Of a stretch of DNA of 64,000 nucleotides, positions 50,323 to 58,701 are shown in pieces; within the stretch, counting starts at the first letter, position 1; every line of letters starts with the position of its first letter. The DNA lies in the NCBI GenBank assembly GCA_049509515.1, contig JBEKZV010000013.1, positions 97,206-161,205 of the forward strand. The letters are read 5' to 3'. Below the pieces are notes generated by a model, which saw nothing but the letters and a program-made list of their open reading frames with translations, did not search any database and was not told where the DNA came from. The position numbers and the translations under genes were made by a program. The DNA is from JBEKCP01 sp049509515 (lineage in GTDB: Bacteria > Planctomycetota > Planctomycetia > Pirellulales > Thermoguttaceae).

Positions 50323-51195
50323 ATGATAGCCTACGAGGAACATCTGGGGAGGGATCCAGTCTGGGCTATGAGCGAGGGAAGCCGTCACTTCGACGAGCGC
50401 AGCGCCGTCCAGGAGGCCCTCCGCAAGATCGCCCGCCGCCTTGACGAACTGGGGATCCCCTACGCCGTGTCCGGCGCCATGGCACTTTTCGGCCACGGGT
50501 ACCGGCGATTCACCGAGGGTGTCGATATCCTCGTCACGCCCGAGGGCCTCAAGAGCATCCACCAGCGCTTGGAGGGGCTCGGCTACGCGCCGCTTTTCCC
50601 CGGCAGCAAGAACCTCCGCGATGCCGAATTGGGCGTCCGCATCGATTTCCTCGTGGCAGGCCAATACCCGGGAGACGGCACGGAGAAACCCGTCCGCTTT
50701 CCCGATCCCGCGGCCGTCTCGATCGAACAGAACGGAATTCGGTACCTCAACTTGCGGACATTGGTCGAGTTGAAGTTGGCCTCGGGCATGAGCAGTCCCG
50801 AGCGGCTGAAGGACTTGGCCGACGTCCAGGAACTGATCAAGCTGATGAAAGTGCCGCAGGACTACGCGGCGGGGCTGAACCCCTTCGTTCAGGCGAAATT
50901 CAGCGAACTGTGGAAGGCGACCCGAGCCGTGCCCAAGCGATATCTGTCCCTCTGGCGCAACAAGTTCTTGCCCCCCCACGCCAAGACGATCGAGGAAATG
51001 ATCGCCGCCCTTCGCGACGCCGCGGCAACCCTGGAAGCCATGCGCCGCGACGGGGTGACACTGGACCCCGAAGGGGTGGCCGACGACTACGCCCACCTGG
51101 TCACGTCCGACCCGGACGTGGCCCGGAAGTACGACATGCACGAGGAGTCGGAATTCTGGGGCGAGCACGACCCCCGGCCAACCGGCGAGGCATAA
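50323..51195 (+). CDS. Nucleotidyltransferase-fold protein with altered acidic motif
   Basis: A 290-residue cytoplasmic protein. GIPYAVSGAMALFGHGYRRF and TEGVDILVTPEGLKSIHQRL match the start of minimal nucleotidyltransferase-like proteins, in which the motif is normally R-x-T-x-D-[IV]-D. Here the first Asp is Gly (EGVD), so activity is uncertain. VRIDFLVAGQYPGDGTEKPV and LNLRTLVELKLASGMSSPER follow, as in AbiEii-like and related families. A helical C-terminal half (KTIEEMIAALRDAAATLEAM) is of unknown role. It stands alone, without a visible antitoxin or HEPN partner. Confidence 0.75.
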   Translation: MIAYEEHLGRDPVWAMSEGSRHFDERSAVQEALRKIARRLDELGIPYAVSGAMALFGHGYRRFTEGVDILVTPEGLKSIHQRLEGLGYAPLFPGSKNLRDAELGVRIDFLVAGQYPGDGTEKPVRFPDPAAVSIEQNGIRYLNLRTLVELKLASGMSSPERLKDLADVQELIKLMKVPQDYAAGLNPFVQAKFSELWKATRAVPKRYLSLWRNKFLPPHAKTIEEMIAALRDAAATLEAMRRDGVTLDPEGVADDYAHLVTSDPDVARKYDMHEESEFWGEHDPRPTGEA

Positions 51196-51269
51196 CGGCG
51201 GCGGGAGGGAAATTTCCCCTGGCGAACCCATGGGGGGCCGGTCTCGTAATAAGGGAAAGCCCGGGGCCC

Positions 51270-51298
51270 TTGGCGGGCTATTCCCCGCGTGGTATATT
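51270..51298 (+). promoter_or_regulatory. Promoter of the Gld-like ABC operon
   Basis: TTGGCG at 51270-51275, a 17-base spacer and TATATT at 51293-51298, about 107 bases before the ATPase ATG. The leader is long enough for regulation, but I see no recognised riboswitch in it. Confidence 0.5.
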
Positions 51299-51405
51299 AG
51301 GTGGTTTAGCCGTGCCGAGGGCCGCCCCGCCGATCACCTGCCGGAAGGGTTGACAGGGCCCACGCAACCTACCATCCTGCCGTCTTGAATCTCGGAGCCA
51401 CCATT

Positions 51406-52140
51406 ATGAGCCATGCGCAAGCCCCCGCCATGATCGAGGCCCAGGGGCTGTCGAAGTATTATGGCAGTTTCGCGGCCATTCGGGACGTGACGTTCCGGGT
51501 CCACCAGGGGGAGGTGGTGGCTTTTCTCGGGCCCAACGGGGCGGGGAAGAGCACCACGATGAAGCTCTTGACGGGCTACCTGGCGCCTTCGGCCGGGGCG
51601 GCGCGGATTGCCGGGCACGACATGGCCTCCGACCGCCTGGCCGGCTCGATGCGGCTGGGCTACCTGCCGGAAAACGGCCCGCTGTATCCCGACATGACGC
51701 CGCGGGCGCTTCTGAGCTTTTTCGCCGATGCCCGCGGACTGTCGGCGGCGCGGAAGCGCGACCGCATCCACGCGGTCGTCGAGTTGTGCTCGCTCGGGAG
51801 CGTCATCGGCAAGCCGATCGGCAAGTTGTCGCGGGGCTACCGGCAGCGGGTGGGCATGGCCCAGGTGCTCCTGCACGAGCCGGACGTGCTGATCCTGGAC
51901 GAGCCCACGGCGGGCCTGGACCCGAACCAGATCCACGAGGTCCGCGAGACGATCCGCAAGCTCGGCCAGACGAAGACGATCCTGCTCTCCACGCACATCC
52001 TCCAGGAAGTCGAGGCGATGACCGGCCGCGTGCTGTTCATCGACGAAGGCCGGCTGATCTACGACGGTACGATCCGCGAGCTGACCAAGGATGGGCGGCG
52101 GCTGGACGAGCGCTTCCGCGAGTTGACCAGCGTCGCTTAA
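51406..52140 (+). CDS. ABC transporter ATP-binding protein (GldA-like)
   Basis: A 244-residue ATPase with Walker A FLGPNGAGKSTTMKLL, a Q-loop replaced by LGYLPENGPLYPDM (typical of ABC-2 exporters), the signature GKLSRGYRQRVGMAQ, Walker B DVLILDEPTAGLDPNQ and the switch His in ILLSTHILQEVEAM. It belongs to the DrrA/GldA-like class that powers ABC-2 permeases. The ATG at 51406 is preceded by GGAG at about 9 bases. It is followed on the same strand by a fused permease and a DUF4340 protein, the usual planctomycete Gld-like arrangement. Confidence 0.93.
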   Translation: MSHAQAPAMIEAQGLSKYYGSFAAIRDVTFRVHQGEVVAFLGPNGAGKSTTMKLLTGYLAPSAGAARIAGHDMASDRLAGSMRLGYLPENGPLYPDMTPRALLSFFADARGLSAARKRDRIHAVVELCSLGSVIGKPIGKLSRGYRQRVGMAQVLLHEPDVLILDEPTAGLDPNQIHEVRETIRKLGQTKTILLSTHILQEVEAMTGRVLFIDEGRLIYDGTIRELTKDGRRLDERFRELTSVA

Positions 52141-52256
52141 CCCCGCGGTCTTGGGTCTTGGTTTCAAGGACAACGACAAATACCTGGCATCCAAGCCCCT
52201 AAGACCCAAGACCTAAGACCTACGCCCCATTTGCAAATCCCAGTTTGGTATCAGCC

Positions 52257-55181
52257 ATGAACACCCACGTGCTCTTTGCCGTTTTCAAGCGGAACTTCAC
52301 GAGTTACTTTCTCACCCCCACGGGGTACCTCTTCGTGTGCGTGTTGTTGATGCTCAGCTCGTTTGCGGAGTTCTGGCCCAACGAGTTCTGGAACGCGAAC
52401 CTGGCCAATCTCGACCAGTTGAGCTACTACTTCCCGCTCATCATGCTCGTGTTCATTCCGGCCATCACGATGGGCATCTGGGCCGACGAGAGCCGCCAGG
52501 GCACCGACGAGCTGTTGTTGACGATCCCGGCCGGCGACCTGGAGATCGTGCTGGGCAAGTACCTGGCGGCCGTGGCCATCTACAGCGTCGCGCTGGGGTT
52601 CTCGCTGCTGTGCAACTATCTGGTGTTCCGCGGCCTGTACCCGCTGCTCTACGGCCTGGGCAACCCCGACGTCGGCCTGTTCGCGACCACGTATTTCGGC
52701 TATTGGCTGCTGGGGCTGGCGATGCTGGCCATCGGCATGGTGGCCTCGTTCCTGACGCGAAACCTCACGGTGGCCTACGTGCTGGGCGCGGCGCTGAACG
52801 CCCCGCTGGTGTTCATGGCGATGGCCGACGCCCTGCCGATGCTCAACCGCCGATTGACGGTGGCCGTCAAGGACTGGAGCCTGGGGGGGCAGCTCCACGA
52901 GTTCGGCCGCGGCATCTTGAACCTCTCGGGACTGGTCTATTTCGCCCTGCTGATCGCGGTCATGCTCTACCTGAGCATGGTTCTCATCGGGCGGCGGCAC
53001 TGGGTCCGCGGCCGCGCGTGGCACGTCCTGGGGCTGCACTTCGCGCTCCGCGCGCTCGCCTTGGCCGTCATCCTGGTCGGCGTGGTCTACGCCCTGCGCC
53101 AGCACGATCTGCGGCTGGACGCCACCAGCGAGCGGCTCAGCTCCCTGTCGCCCTACACCATCGACCTGGTCGCCGACCTGAGGACGGAATATGACCAGGG
53201 CGAGATCAAGCCCGTGCGGATCGCGGCCTTCGTCAGCCCCGAGGTGCCCGAGTCCTACATCCAGACGCGGCTGAACCTGCTCAGCGCCCTGCGGGAGCTG
53301 AAGGCCCACGCCGGCGCAATGATGGAGCTGGAGGTCAATGACACGGAGCGGGCCGGGCCGGTCGCCGACCTGGCCAAGAAACGCTACAACATCACGGCCC
53401 ACGACGTCACCAGCCAGAGCGGCGGGGCCTACAAGCGCGATCGTATTTTTCTGGGCGTAGCCCTGACCTGCGGGCTGGAGAAGGTCGTGCTGCCGTTCAT
53501 CGACCGCGGCATTCCGGTCGAGTACGAGCTCGTCCGCTCGCTGTGTACCGTCACCCAGCAGAAGCGGAAGCGGATCGGGGTGATCGAGACCGACGCCCCG
53601 GTCTTCGGCCGCTTCTCGATGCAGGGCATGTCGCCCAACTGGCCGATCATCACCGAGCTCGAAAAGCAGTACGAGGTGGTACACGTCAACCCCTCGCAGC
53701 CCATCCCGCTGCGGAAGCCGGCAGAGAAGGGCGCCAAAGGCGAGAAGGGTGGGAAGAGTGCGAAGGGTGAGAAGGAGGAAGGCTTCGACGTGCTCCTGGC
53801 CATCCAGCCTTCCGCGATGGGCCCGCAGGAGACGGACAACTTCCTGGCGGCCGTCCGTGCCGGGCAGCCGGCGGTGATCTTCGAGGACCCCTTCACCATG
53901 TTCGCCCCCGAGGTGCCCGGCACCTCCCAGCCCCGCCATCCCTCCGACCCGATGATGGGCATGATGATGCAGCAGCGGGGCATGCCCAAGGGCACCACTC
54001 AGCTCCGCTCCCTGTGGAGAATGCTGGGGGTGAACTTCAGCGGCGACGACGGCCGCGACGATTTCGTGCCCTTCGCCAGCGACGAGGACAGCCGCAGCAC
54101 GGCCGACCAGATCGTCTGGCAGCGCTACAGCCCTTTCCCCAGGTTCGCCGACATCTACCCCGAATTCGTGTTCATCAACCGGAGCTGCGGCCTCAAGGAG
54201 CCCTTCTGCGAGACCGACCCGATCAGCTCGAAGCTGCAGCAGTTGTTCTTCCCCGCGCCGGGCTACATCGAGAAGCGGAACTCGTCGGAGCTGAAGGACC
54301 GCAGCTTCGTGCCGCTGGTGCGCACCAGCGCCAACAGCGGCACGGTCCGCCTGAGCGAGATGATCCTGCGGACGCCCTTCGGCGCGACTCTCAATCCCTA
54401 CCGCCGCCAGGTGCCGGGCCAGGGGACCGAGTACGTGCTGGCGGCGCACATCACCGGCCGCTTGCCCGGCCCCCGGCCGCCCGAGGAGCAGCCCAAGGAC
54501 GCCGCCGGCAAGGACGCCAAGGCGAAGCCCGATCCGAAAGACGCCCCGCCGGACGTCGCCGTCAACGTGGTCCTGGTGTCCGACATCGACATGCTGACCG
54601 AGCAGTTCTTCCGCTGGCGGGAGGAGGGGGACACGCCGGGGCAGGAGTTGAATTTCGACAACGTCACGCTGGTCCTGAATGCCCTGGACTCGCTGGCCGG
54701 CGACCAGCGGTTCCTGGAGCTCCGCAAGCGCCGCCCGCAGCACCGCACCCTGACCCGCTTCGACGAGCGGACCGAGGACGACCGCGAACAGGATGCCAAG
54801 GCCCGCGAGAAATGCCGCGTCGACTTCGACGACGCCGTGCGAGCCGAGAACGAAAAGGTCCGCGCCGAGAAGAAGAAGCTCGTCGAAGACTTCAAACGCG
54901 AGAAACTCGACCAGGCCGAGGCCGAGCGACGCCTGGAGATCTTCGAGAAGGACAGCGACCGGCGGCTGAAGGCCGAAAAAGAGGACCGCGAACAGAAGGC
55001 CAACGAGCGGATCAGCGAAATCAGCGACCAGTCGGACGCCTACATGCACCGCCTCCGCGGGTGGTACAAGATGTGGGCGGTCATCTGGCCGCCGATCCTG
55101 CCGCTGATGTTGGCGGGCGTGGTGTTCTTCGTCCGCCGCGCCGCGGAGCGCGAGGGCGTGTCCCGCAACCGCCTGAAGTAA
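52257..55181 (+). CDS. ABC-2 permease fused to GldG-like domain
   Basis: A 974-residue two-part protein. Residues 1 to 290 are an ABC-2 permease with six or more helices and the features of GldF: FKRNFTSYFLTPTGYLFVCV, IWADESRQGTDELLLTIPAG, YLAAVAIYSVALGFSLLCNY. The rest is a GldG-like domain (ABC_transp_aux) starting LRLDATSERLSSLSPYTIDL, with a Lys/Glu-rich insert at about residue 490 (KGAKGEKGGKSAKGEKEE). Near the C-terminus is a charged coiled coil (about residues 850 to 920), then a last membrane helix MWAVIWPPILPLMLAGVVFF. In Bacteroidota gldF and gldG are separate genes; the fusion is clear here as one frame. It probably exports or remodels envelope material. Confidence 0.9.
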   Translation: MNTHVLFAVFKRNFTSYFLTPTGYLFVCVLLMLSSFAEFWPNEFWNANLANLDQLSYYFPLIMLVFIPAITMGIWADESRQGTDELLLTIPAGDLEIVLGKYLAAVAIYSVALGFSLLCNYLVFRGLYPLLYGLGNPDVGLFATTYFGYWLLGLAMLAIGMVASFLTRNLTVAYVLGAALNAPLVFMAMADALPMLNRRLTVAVKDWSLGGQLHEFGRGILNLSGLVYFALLIAVMLYLSMVLIGRRHWVRGRAWHVLGLHFALRALALAVILVGVVYALRQHDLRLDATSERLSSLSPYTIDLVADLRTEYDQGEIKPVRIAAFVSPEVPESYIQTRLNLLSALRELKAHAGAMMELEVNDTERAGPVADLAKKRYNITAHDVTSQSGGAYKRDRIFLGVALTCGLEKVVLPFIDRGIPVEYELVRSLCTVTQQKRKRIGVIETDAPVFGRFSMQGMSPNWPIITELEKQYEVVHVNPSQPIPLRKPAEKGAKGEKGGKSAKGEKEEGFDVLLAIQPSAMGPQETDNFLAAVRAGQPAVIFEDPFTMFAPEVPGTSQPRHPSDPMMGMMMQQRGMPKGTTQLRSLWRMLGVNFSGDDGRDDFVPFASDEDSRSTADQIVWQRYSPFPRFADIYPEFVFINRSCGLKEPFCETDPISSKLQQLFFPAPGYIEKRNSSELKDRSFVPLVRTSANSGTVRLSEMILRTPFGATLNPYRRQVPGQGTEYVLAAHITGRLPGPRPPEEQPKDAAGKDAKAKPDPKDAPPDVAVNVVLVSDIDMLTEQFFRWREEGDTPGQELNFDNVTLVLNALDSLAGDQRFLELRKRRPQHRTLTRFDERTEDDREQDAKAREKCRVDFDDAVRAENEKVRAEKKKLVEDFKREKLDQAEAERRLEIFEKDSDRRLKAEKEDREQKANERISEISDQSDAYMHRLRGWYKMWAVIWPPILPLMLAGVVFFVRRAAEREGVSRNRLK

Positions 55182-55191
55182 GTAAACTGAG

Positions 55192-55303
55192 TCCCCTCTC
55201 CCTCCGGGAGAGGGTTAGGGTGAGGGCGGCGGTGCCGCAAATCGCCATCGCCCTCACCCCCGGGGACCCACTTGTGGGTGCCTCTCCCAGTGGGAGAGGG
55301 GAG
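55192..55303. repeat. CTCTCCC-type inverted repeat with shared 48-bp tail
   Basis: The left half CCCCTCTCCCTCCGGGAGAG... ends in GGGTGAGGGC and is answered by GCCCTCACCCCC...CTCTCCCAGTGGGAGAGGGG. The last 48 bases repeat those at 43089-43136. It fills the spacer between the permease fusion and the DUF4340 gene. The word family is widespread in bacteria. Confidence 0.8.
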
Positions 55304-55325
55304 CTTCGAGACCTTGGAGATAAGC

Positions 55326-57323
55326 ATGAAGGAAATCCAAAAAACGTTGCTTTTCGCGGCCGCGGCGGCAGTGGTGGCCGGCTTGGCCTGGTGGAGCGGC
55401 CCCTCGACGACCAGGAAACAGGCGGAGGACATGCGCGGGCAGCCCATGTTCAAGGACTTCACCGATCCCCTGGCGGTCACGCGGATGGAGATCATGCGCT
55501 TCGACGACACGAGCCGCAAGTTCCTGCCCTTCGAAGTGGCGCAGGTGAACAACCGCTGGTGCATCCCCTCGCACAGCAACTACCCGGCCGACGCCAAGGA
55601 ACACCTGGCCGAGGCGGCCACCAGCCTGATGGGCCTGCGGTACACCGACGACGCCCTCAAGGAGGGGGAACTGGCCGCCCTGGACCAGGATGCCATCCGC
55701 CAGCGGCACAACCTCTACGGCGTGGTCGACCCCGATCCCGACTCCGTCAAGACCAGCGACACCGGCGTCGGGATGCGGGTGGCCATGAAGGACAAGGAAG
55801 GCAAGACCCTCCTGTCGATCATCGTCGGCAAGCAAGTCGGCGACCAGCCCAACCTGTACTACGTCCGCAACACCGGCCAGGACCCCGTGTACGTCGTCGA
55901 GGTCGATCCCAGCCGGCTCTCGGCGAAGTTCGAGGACTGGATCGAGAAGAACCTGCTGAAGCTCAACAGCATGGAACTCAAGCAGGTCGCGATCCACGAC
56001 TACACCTTCAACATCGTCGGCGACCAGCCGGACGCGAAGGACAAGGGCCTGCTGACCGTCGACTACAACTCCAGCGGCGAGCCCCGCTGGAAACTCAGCG
56101 AGGACGTGGCCTTCGACAAACAGGGCAAGGCGGTCCACCGCAAACTGGCCGACGACGAGGAGCTGGACACCAAGAAACTCGACGACCTGAAGTTCGCCCT
56201 CGACGACCTGAAGATCGTCGACGTGAATCGCAAGCCCGCCGGACTCCACCAGGATCTTAAGGCCAGCGGCGATTACATCAAGGACCCCATGGGCAGGCGG
56301 TCGCTCATGGACCGCGGCTTCTACCTGGTCCCCGTCAAGGAAGAGGGGGACAAGCTCTACTATGAGCTCTACTCGAACAAGGGCGAAGTCCGCATCGACA
56401 TGACCGACGGGGTGGAGTACGTCCTGCGGTTCGGCGAAGTGGCGGGCGAGTCCTCCGCGGCGACCAAGCCGAAGGACAAGGCCAAGGACAAGTCCAAAGA
56501 GAAGCCCGAGGAGAAAAAGGACGAAGCCACCCCCGGCATGAACCGCTACCTGTTCGTCATGGCCGAGTTCAACCCGGACGGGATCGCCAAGCCTGTGCCG
56601 GAGCCGCTGCCGGGAGAGAAGAAAGAAGCCGCGCCCAAGGCGAAGGACCACCCGGCGGCAACTCCGCCGAAGGCCGAAGGAGCCAAGGGGGCCCCGGGAG
56701 AAAAGGGCGATGCCAAGCCCGACGAGGCCAAGAATGAGGACGCGAAGCAGGCGGAAACGAAGAAGGACGAGGCCAAACCGGAGGTCGCAAAGCCGGCTGA
56801 GGCCAAAACAAAGCCGGCCAAGAAGGACGAGGCCGTCCCGGCGGTAATCGACGTGATCAAGCCCGACCAGGCCAAGACAAAGCCGGCCAAGAAGGACGAG
56901 GCCAAGCCGGCTGAGGTCAAGACGGAGCCGGCCAAGAAGGACGCCGCCAAAGACGAGAAGAAGCCCGATCCCAAGGCCGAGCGCGAGCGGATCGAAAAGG
57001 AGAACAAGCGGAAGCAGGAGGAGTACGACGGCAAGGTCGCCAAGGGCAAGGAGCACGTCAAGGAACTCAATGCCCGCTTCGCCGAGTGGTACTACGTCAT
57101 CTCCGACGACGTCTACCGCAAGGTCCACCTGGGCCGCGACGAGATCGTCAAGAAGAAGGAGAAGAAGGACAAGGAAGCCAAGGACAAGGAAGCCGGCCAT
57201 GATCACCAGCACGACGACGATCATGACCACGATCACGATCATGGCGACCACGCCGGCGCCGCCAAGGCCCCCGCGGCGGGCGAGCCGGAAAAGACGAAGG
57301 ACGCAACCCCCAAGGGCAAGTAA
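55326..57323 (+). CDS. DUF4340 protein with Lys-rich and His-rich tail
   Basis: A 665-residue exported or membrane-anchored protein. One N-terminal helix (KTLLFAAAAAVVAGLAWW) precedes a DUF4340 region (ITVRFDD-like stretches such as TRMEIMRFDDTSRKFLPFEV, WCIPSHSNYPADAKEHLAEA). A second DUF4340-like repeat follows. From about residue 380 the chain is a Lys/Glu/Ala/Pro-rich low-complexity tract with recurring KPAKKDEA units. It ends in a histidine/aspartate run (HQHDDDHDHDHDHGDH) that could bind metal. GGAGA lies 6 to 7 bases before the ATG. It follows GldA-like and GldFG-like genes; DUF4340 proteins are regular partners of such transporters. Confidence 0.85.
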   Translation: MKEIQKTLLFAAAAAVVAGLAWWSGPSTTRKQAEDMRGQPMFKDFTDPLAVTRMEIMRFDDTSRKFLPFEVAQVNNRWCIPSHSNYPADAKEHLAEAATSLMGLRYTDDALKEGELAALDQDAIRQRHNLYGVVDPDPDSVKTSDTGVGMRVAMKDKEGKTLLSIIVGKQVGDQPNLYYVRNTGQDPVYVVEVDPSRLSAKFEDWIEKNLLKLNSMELKQVAIHDYTFNIVGDQPDAKDKGLLTVDYNSSGEPRWKLSEDVAFDKQGKAVHRKLADDEELDTKKLDDLKFALDDLKIVDVNRKPAGLHQDLKASGDYIKDPMGRRSLMDRGFYLVPVKEEGDKLYYELYSNKGEVRIDMTDGVEYVLRFGEVAGESSAATKPKDKAKDKSKEKPEEKKDEATPGMNRYLFVMAEFNPDGIAKPVPEPLPGEKKEAAPKAKDHPAATPPKAEGAKGAPGEKGDAKPDEAKNEDAKQAETKKDEAKPEVAKPAEAKTKPAKKDEAVPAVIDVIKPDQAKTKPAKKDEAKPAEVKTEPAKKDAAKDEKKPDPKAERERIEKENKRKQEEYDGKVAKGKEHVKELNARFAEWYYVISDDVYRKVHLGRDEIVKKKEKKDKEAKDKEAGHDHQHDDDHDHDHDHGDHAGAAKAPAAGEPEKTKDATPKGK

Positions 57324-57396
57324 GCGAGGGTTGTAGCCCGTTTAGCGGGCGACCACGCTCCGCGCGGTGCCCTGCCCGCCGTGGCGCCGGAGGCGG

Positions 57397-57468
57397 GTAG
57401 GTTATGCTTCAGCATAACGCCGGCCGGGGGCGGCTCCGGGTCGTTTGTTATGCTGAAGCATAACCTAC
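57397..57468. repeat. 22-bp perfect inverted repeat overlapping the nnrE stop
   Basis: GTAGGTTATGCTTCAGCATAAC and its exact inverse GTTATGCTGAAGCATAACCTAC are separated by 28 bases. Each arm is also a small palindrome (TTATGCTTCAGCATAA). The nnrE stop codon (57465-57467) lies inside the right arm, so the element ends exactly in the gene. Confidence 0.9.
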
Positions 57469-58214
57469 TCGCCGGCCGCGATCACTTCTTCGACCAGCTT
57501 CCTCGGCGCGCCGATGTCCAGGACGTGGACGCGGCCGGTATATTGTTTGGCCCCCGGAGCCAAGAAGCCGCGTTTGGCGGCCACGAACGTGCAGGTCTCG
57601 GCGGCCCGGATCGTGTGCCGCGCCGCTTCCCCCGTGTCGCAGTCCAGGCCGCTGGGCAGGTCGATGGCGAGCTTCGCCGCCGGCGCGGCGTTCAAGGCGT
57701 CGATCACCGCGCCAAGCGGCGGCCGGGGCTCGCCGCGGGCCCCGGTGCCCAACAGGGCATCGACCACCCATGCCGCACCGGCCAGGTGCCCGGCCAGGCG
57801 CTCCGGGTCGTGCCGGTTCCCCATGATCTCCAGCGGCACCCCCGACAGCCGAAGAATCTCGAAATTCACGCCGGCATCGCCCGTCAGCTCGTCGGGCTCG
57901 GCCCAGACGAGCACGCGGAGCGGGTGGCCCCGCAGGTCGAGATGCCTGGCCACGACAAACCCGTCGCCCGCATTGTTTCCCTTGCCGCAGCAGACGACGA
58001 TGGGCCCCGCGGCGCCGCTTGCCGGCGAGGGCCCTCGGGGTAGCCCGGCCCCCTCTGGGCGGTCTTCCGCCTCAGCGAGCAAGCGGCAGAGAACGTCCGC
58101 CGTGCCGCGGCCGGCGTTCTCCATCAGTACCAGGCCCGACATGCCGTACTCCTGGACCGCCCGCCGGTCGACCTGGCGCGACTGTCCGCGGGTGATCGCT
58201 TGGCGGGGGTTCAC
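57465..58214 (-). CDS. nnrE: NAD(P)H-hydrate epimerase (YjeF N-terminal domain)
   Basis: Epimerises damaged NAD(P)H hydrates so that a dehydratase can repair them. The 249-residue protein has only the epimerase domain: GMSGLVLMENAGRGTADVL near the N-terminus, the Rossmann block VVCCGKGNNAGDGFVVARHL, VDALLGTGARGEPRPP and AIDLPSGLDCDTG. The dehydratase domain (NnrD) is not fused. I chose the GTG at 58214, preceded by AGGAG, because upstream codons are encoded in palindromic element C. The stop codon lies in a separate inverted repeat, so repeat DNA borders the gene on both sides. Confidence 0.93.
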   Translation of the reverse strand: MNPRQAITRGQSRQVDRRAVQEYGMSGLVLMENAGRGTADVLCRLLAEAEDRPEGAGLPRGPSPASGAAGPIVVCCGKGNNAGDGFVVARHLDLRGHPLRVLVWAEPDELTGDAGVNFEILRLSGVPLEIMGNRHDPERLAGHLAGAAWVVDALLGTGARGEPRPPLGAVIDALNAAPAAKLAIDLPSGLDCDTGEAARHTIRAAETCTFVAAKRGFLAPGAKQYTGRVHVLDIGAPRKLVEEVIAAGE

Positions 58215-58239
58215 GGGATTTGGCTCCTCTTCCTCGGCC

Positions 58240-58316
58240 GGAAAAAGGGGACAGTCCCCATTTGCCGGAACGGCCCGGAGGGTGCTTCGCACAAATGGGG
58301 ACTGTCCCCTTTTTCC
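58240..58316. repeat. Dispersed palindromic element, copy C
   Basis: The arms are GAAAAAGGGGACAGTCCCC plus ATTTG and CAAATGGGGACTGTCCCC plus TTTTTC, with core CCGGAACGGCCCGGAGGG. The element is the reverse orientation of copy B. A half-copy (AAAAGGGGACAGGCACTTTT) lies at 58658-58677, just after the FmdB gene. It occupies the divergent spacer of nnrE and the FmdB gene. Confidence 0.9.
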
Positions 58317-58425
58317 TCCTGGGCGAGTATTCTAGAATTAGAGGGTCCGAGATGCCAGCGTTGCGAAGCCGCACGCGGCCGGAATTGAAACCCTTGAATC
58401 GCAAATCCAAGAGCCGTCTTCCCCC

Positions 58426-58656
58426 ATGCCGATCTACGAATACACCTGTGACGATTGCGGGCACGAGTTCGAGTTGTTGATCTTCGGCAGCCAGAGGCCA
58501 TCGTGTCCGGCGTGTGCCGGGGAGCACCTCACCAAAGCGATGAGCGTGCCGGCGGCGCATACGGGGTCGGCGCGGGAGCCTTCCTGTCCGGCCAGGGGCG
58601 AGTGCGACGTGCCGCATTGCCCGGGGGGCGGTTGCGGCATGGCCCAGTGGCGGTAG
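58426..58656 (+). CDS. FmdB-family zinc-ribbon protein
   Basis: A 76-residue protein with the family start MPIYEYTCDDCGHEFELLI. A CxxC pair (CDDC) is followed by CPAC, which together form a zinc ribbon. The C-terminal half is Gly/Cys-rich (CPARGECDVPHCPGGGCGM) with additional cysteines, which is commoner in planctomycete than in classical members. It may act as a transcriptional or redox regulator; the family role is not well defined. It converges on the heparinase-like gene. Confidence 0.85.
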   Translation: MPIYEYTCDDCGHEFELLIFGSQRPSCPACAGEHLTKAMSVPAAHTGSAREPSCPARGECDVPHCPGGGCGMAQWR

Positions 58657-58701
58657 GGAAAAGGGGACAGGCACTTTTTGCCGTGACCAACCTGCTGGAA
58701 G

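Noticed and set aside
52251..55049. Reverse-strand open frame of 932 codons across the permease-GldG gene
   Set aside because: It mirrors a clearly coding forward gene, has no recognisable domain and shows composition typical of antisense frames in high-GC DNA. The same applies to long frames opposite 34880-36898, 43229-47272 and 58702-61782.
55192..55303. Riboswitch between the permease fusion and DUF4340 gene
   Set aside because: The structure is explained by a dispersed CTCTCCC repeat that also occurs at 43089-43136.
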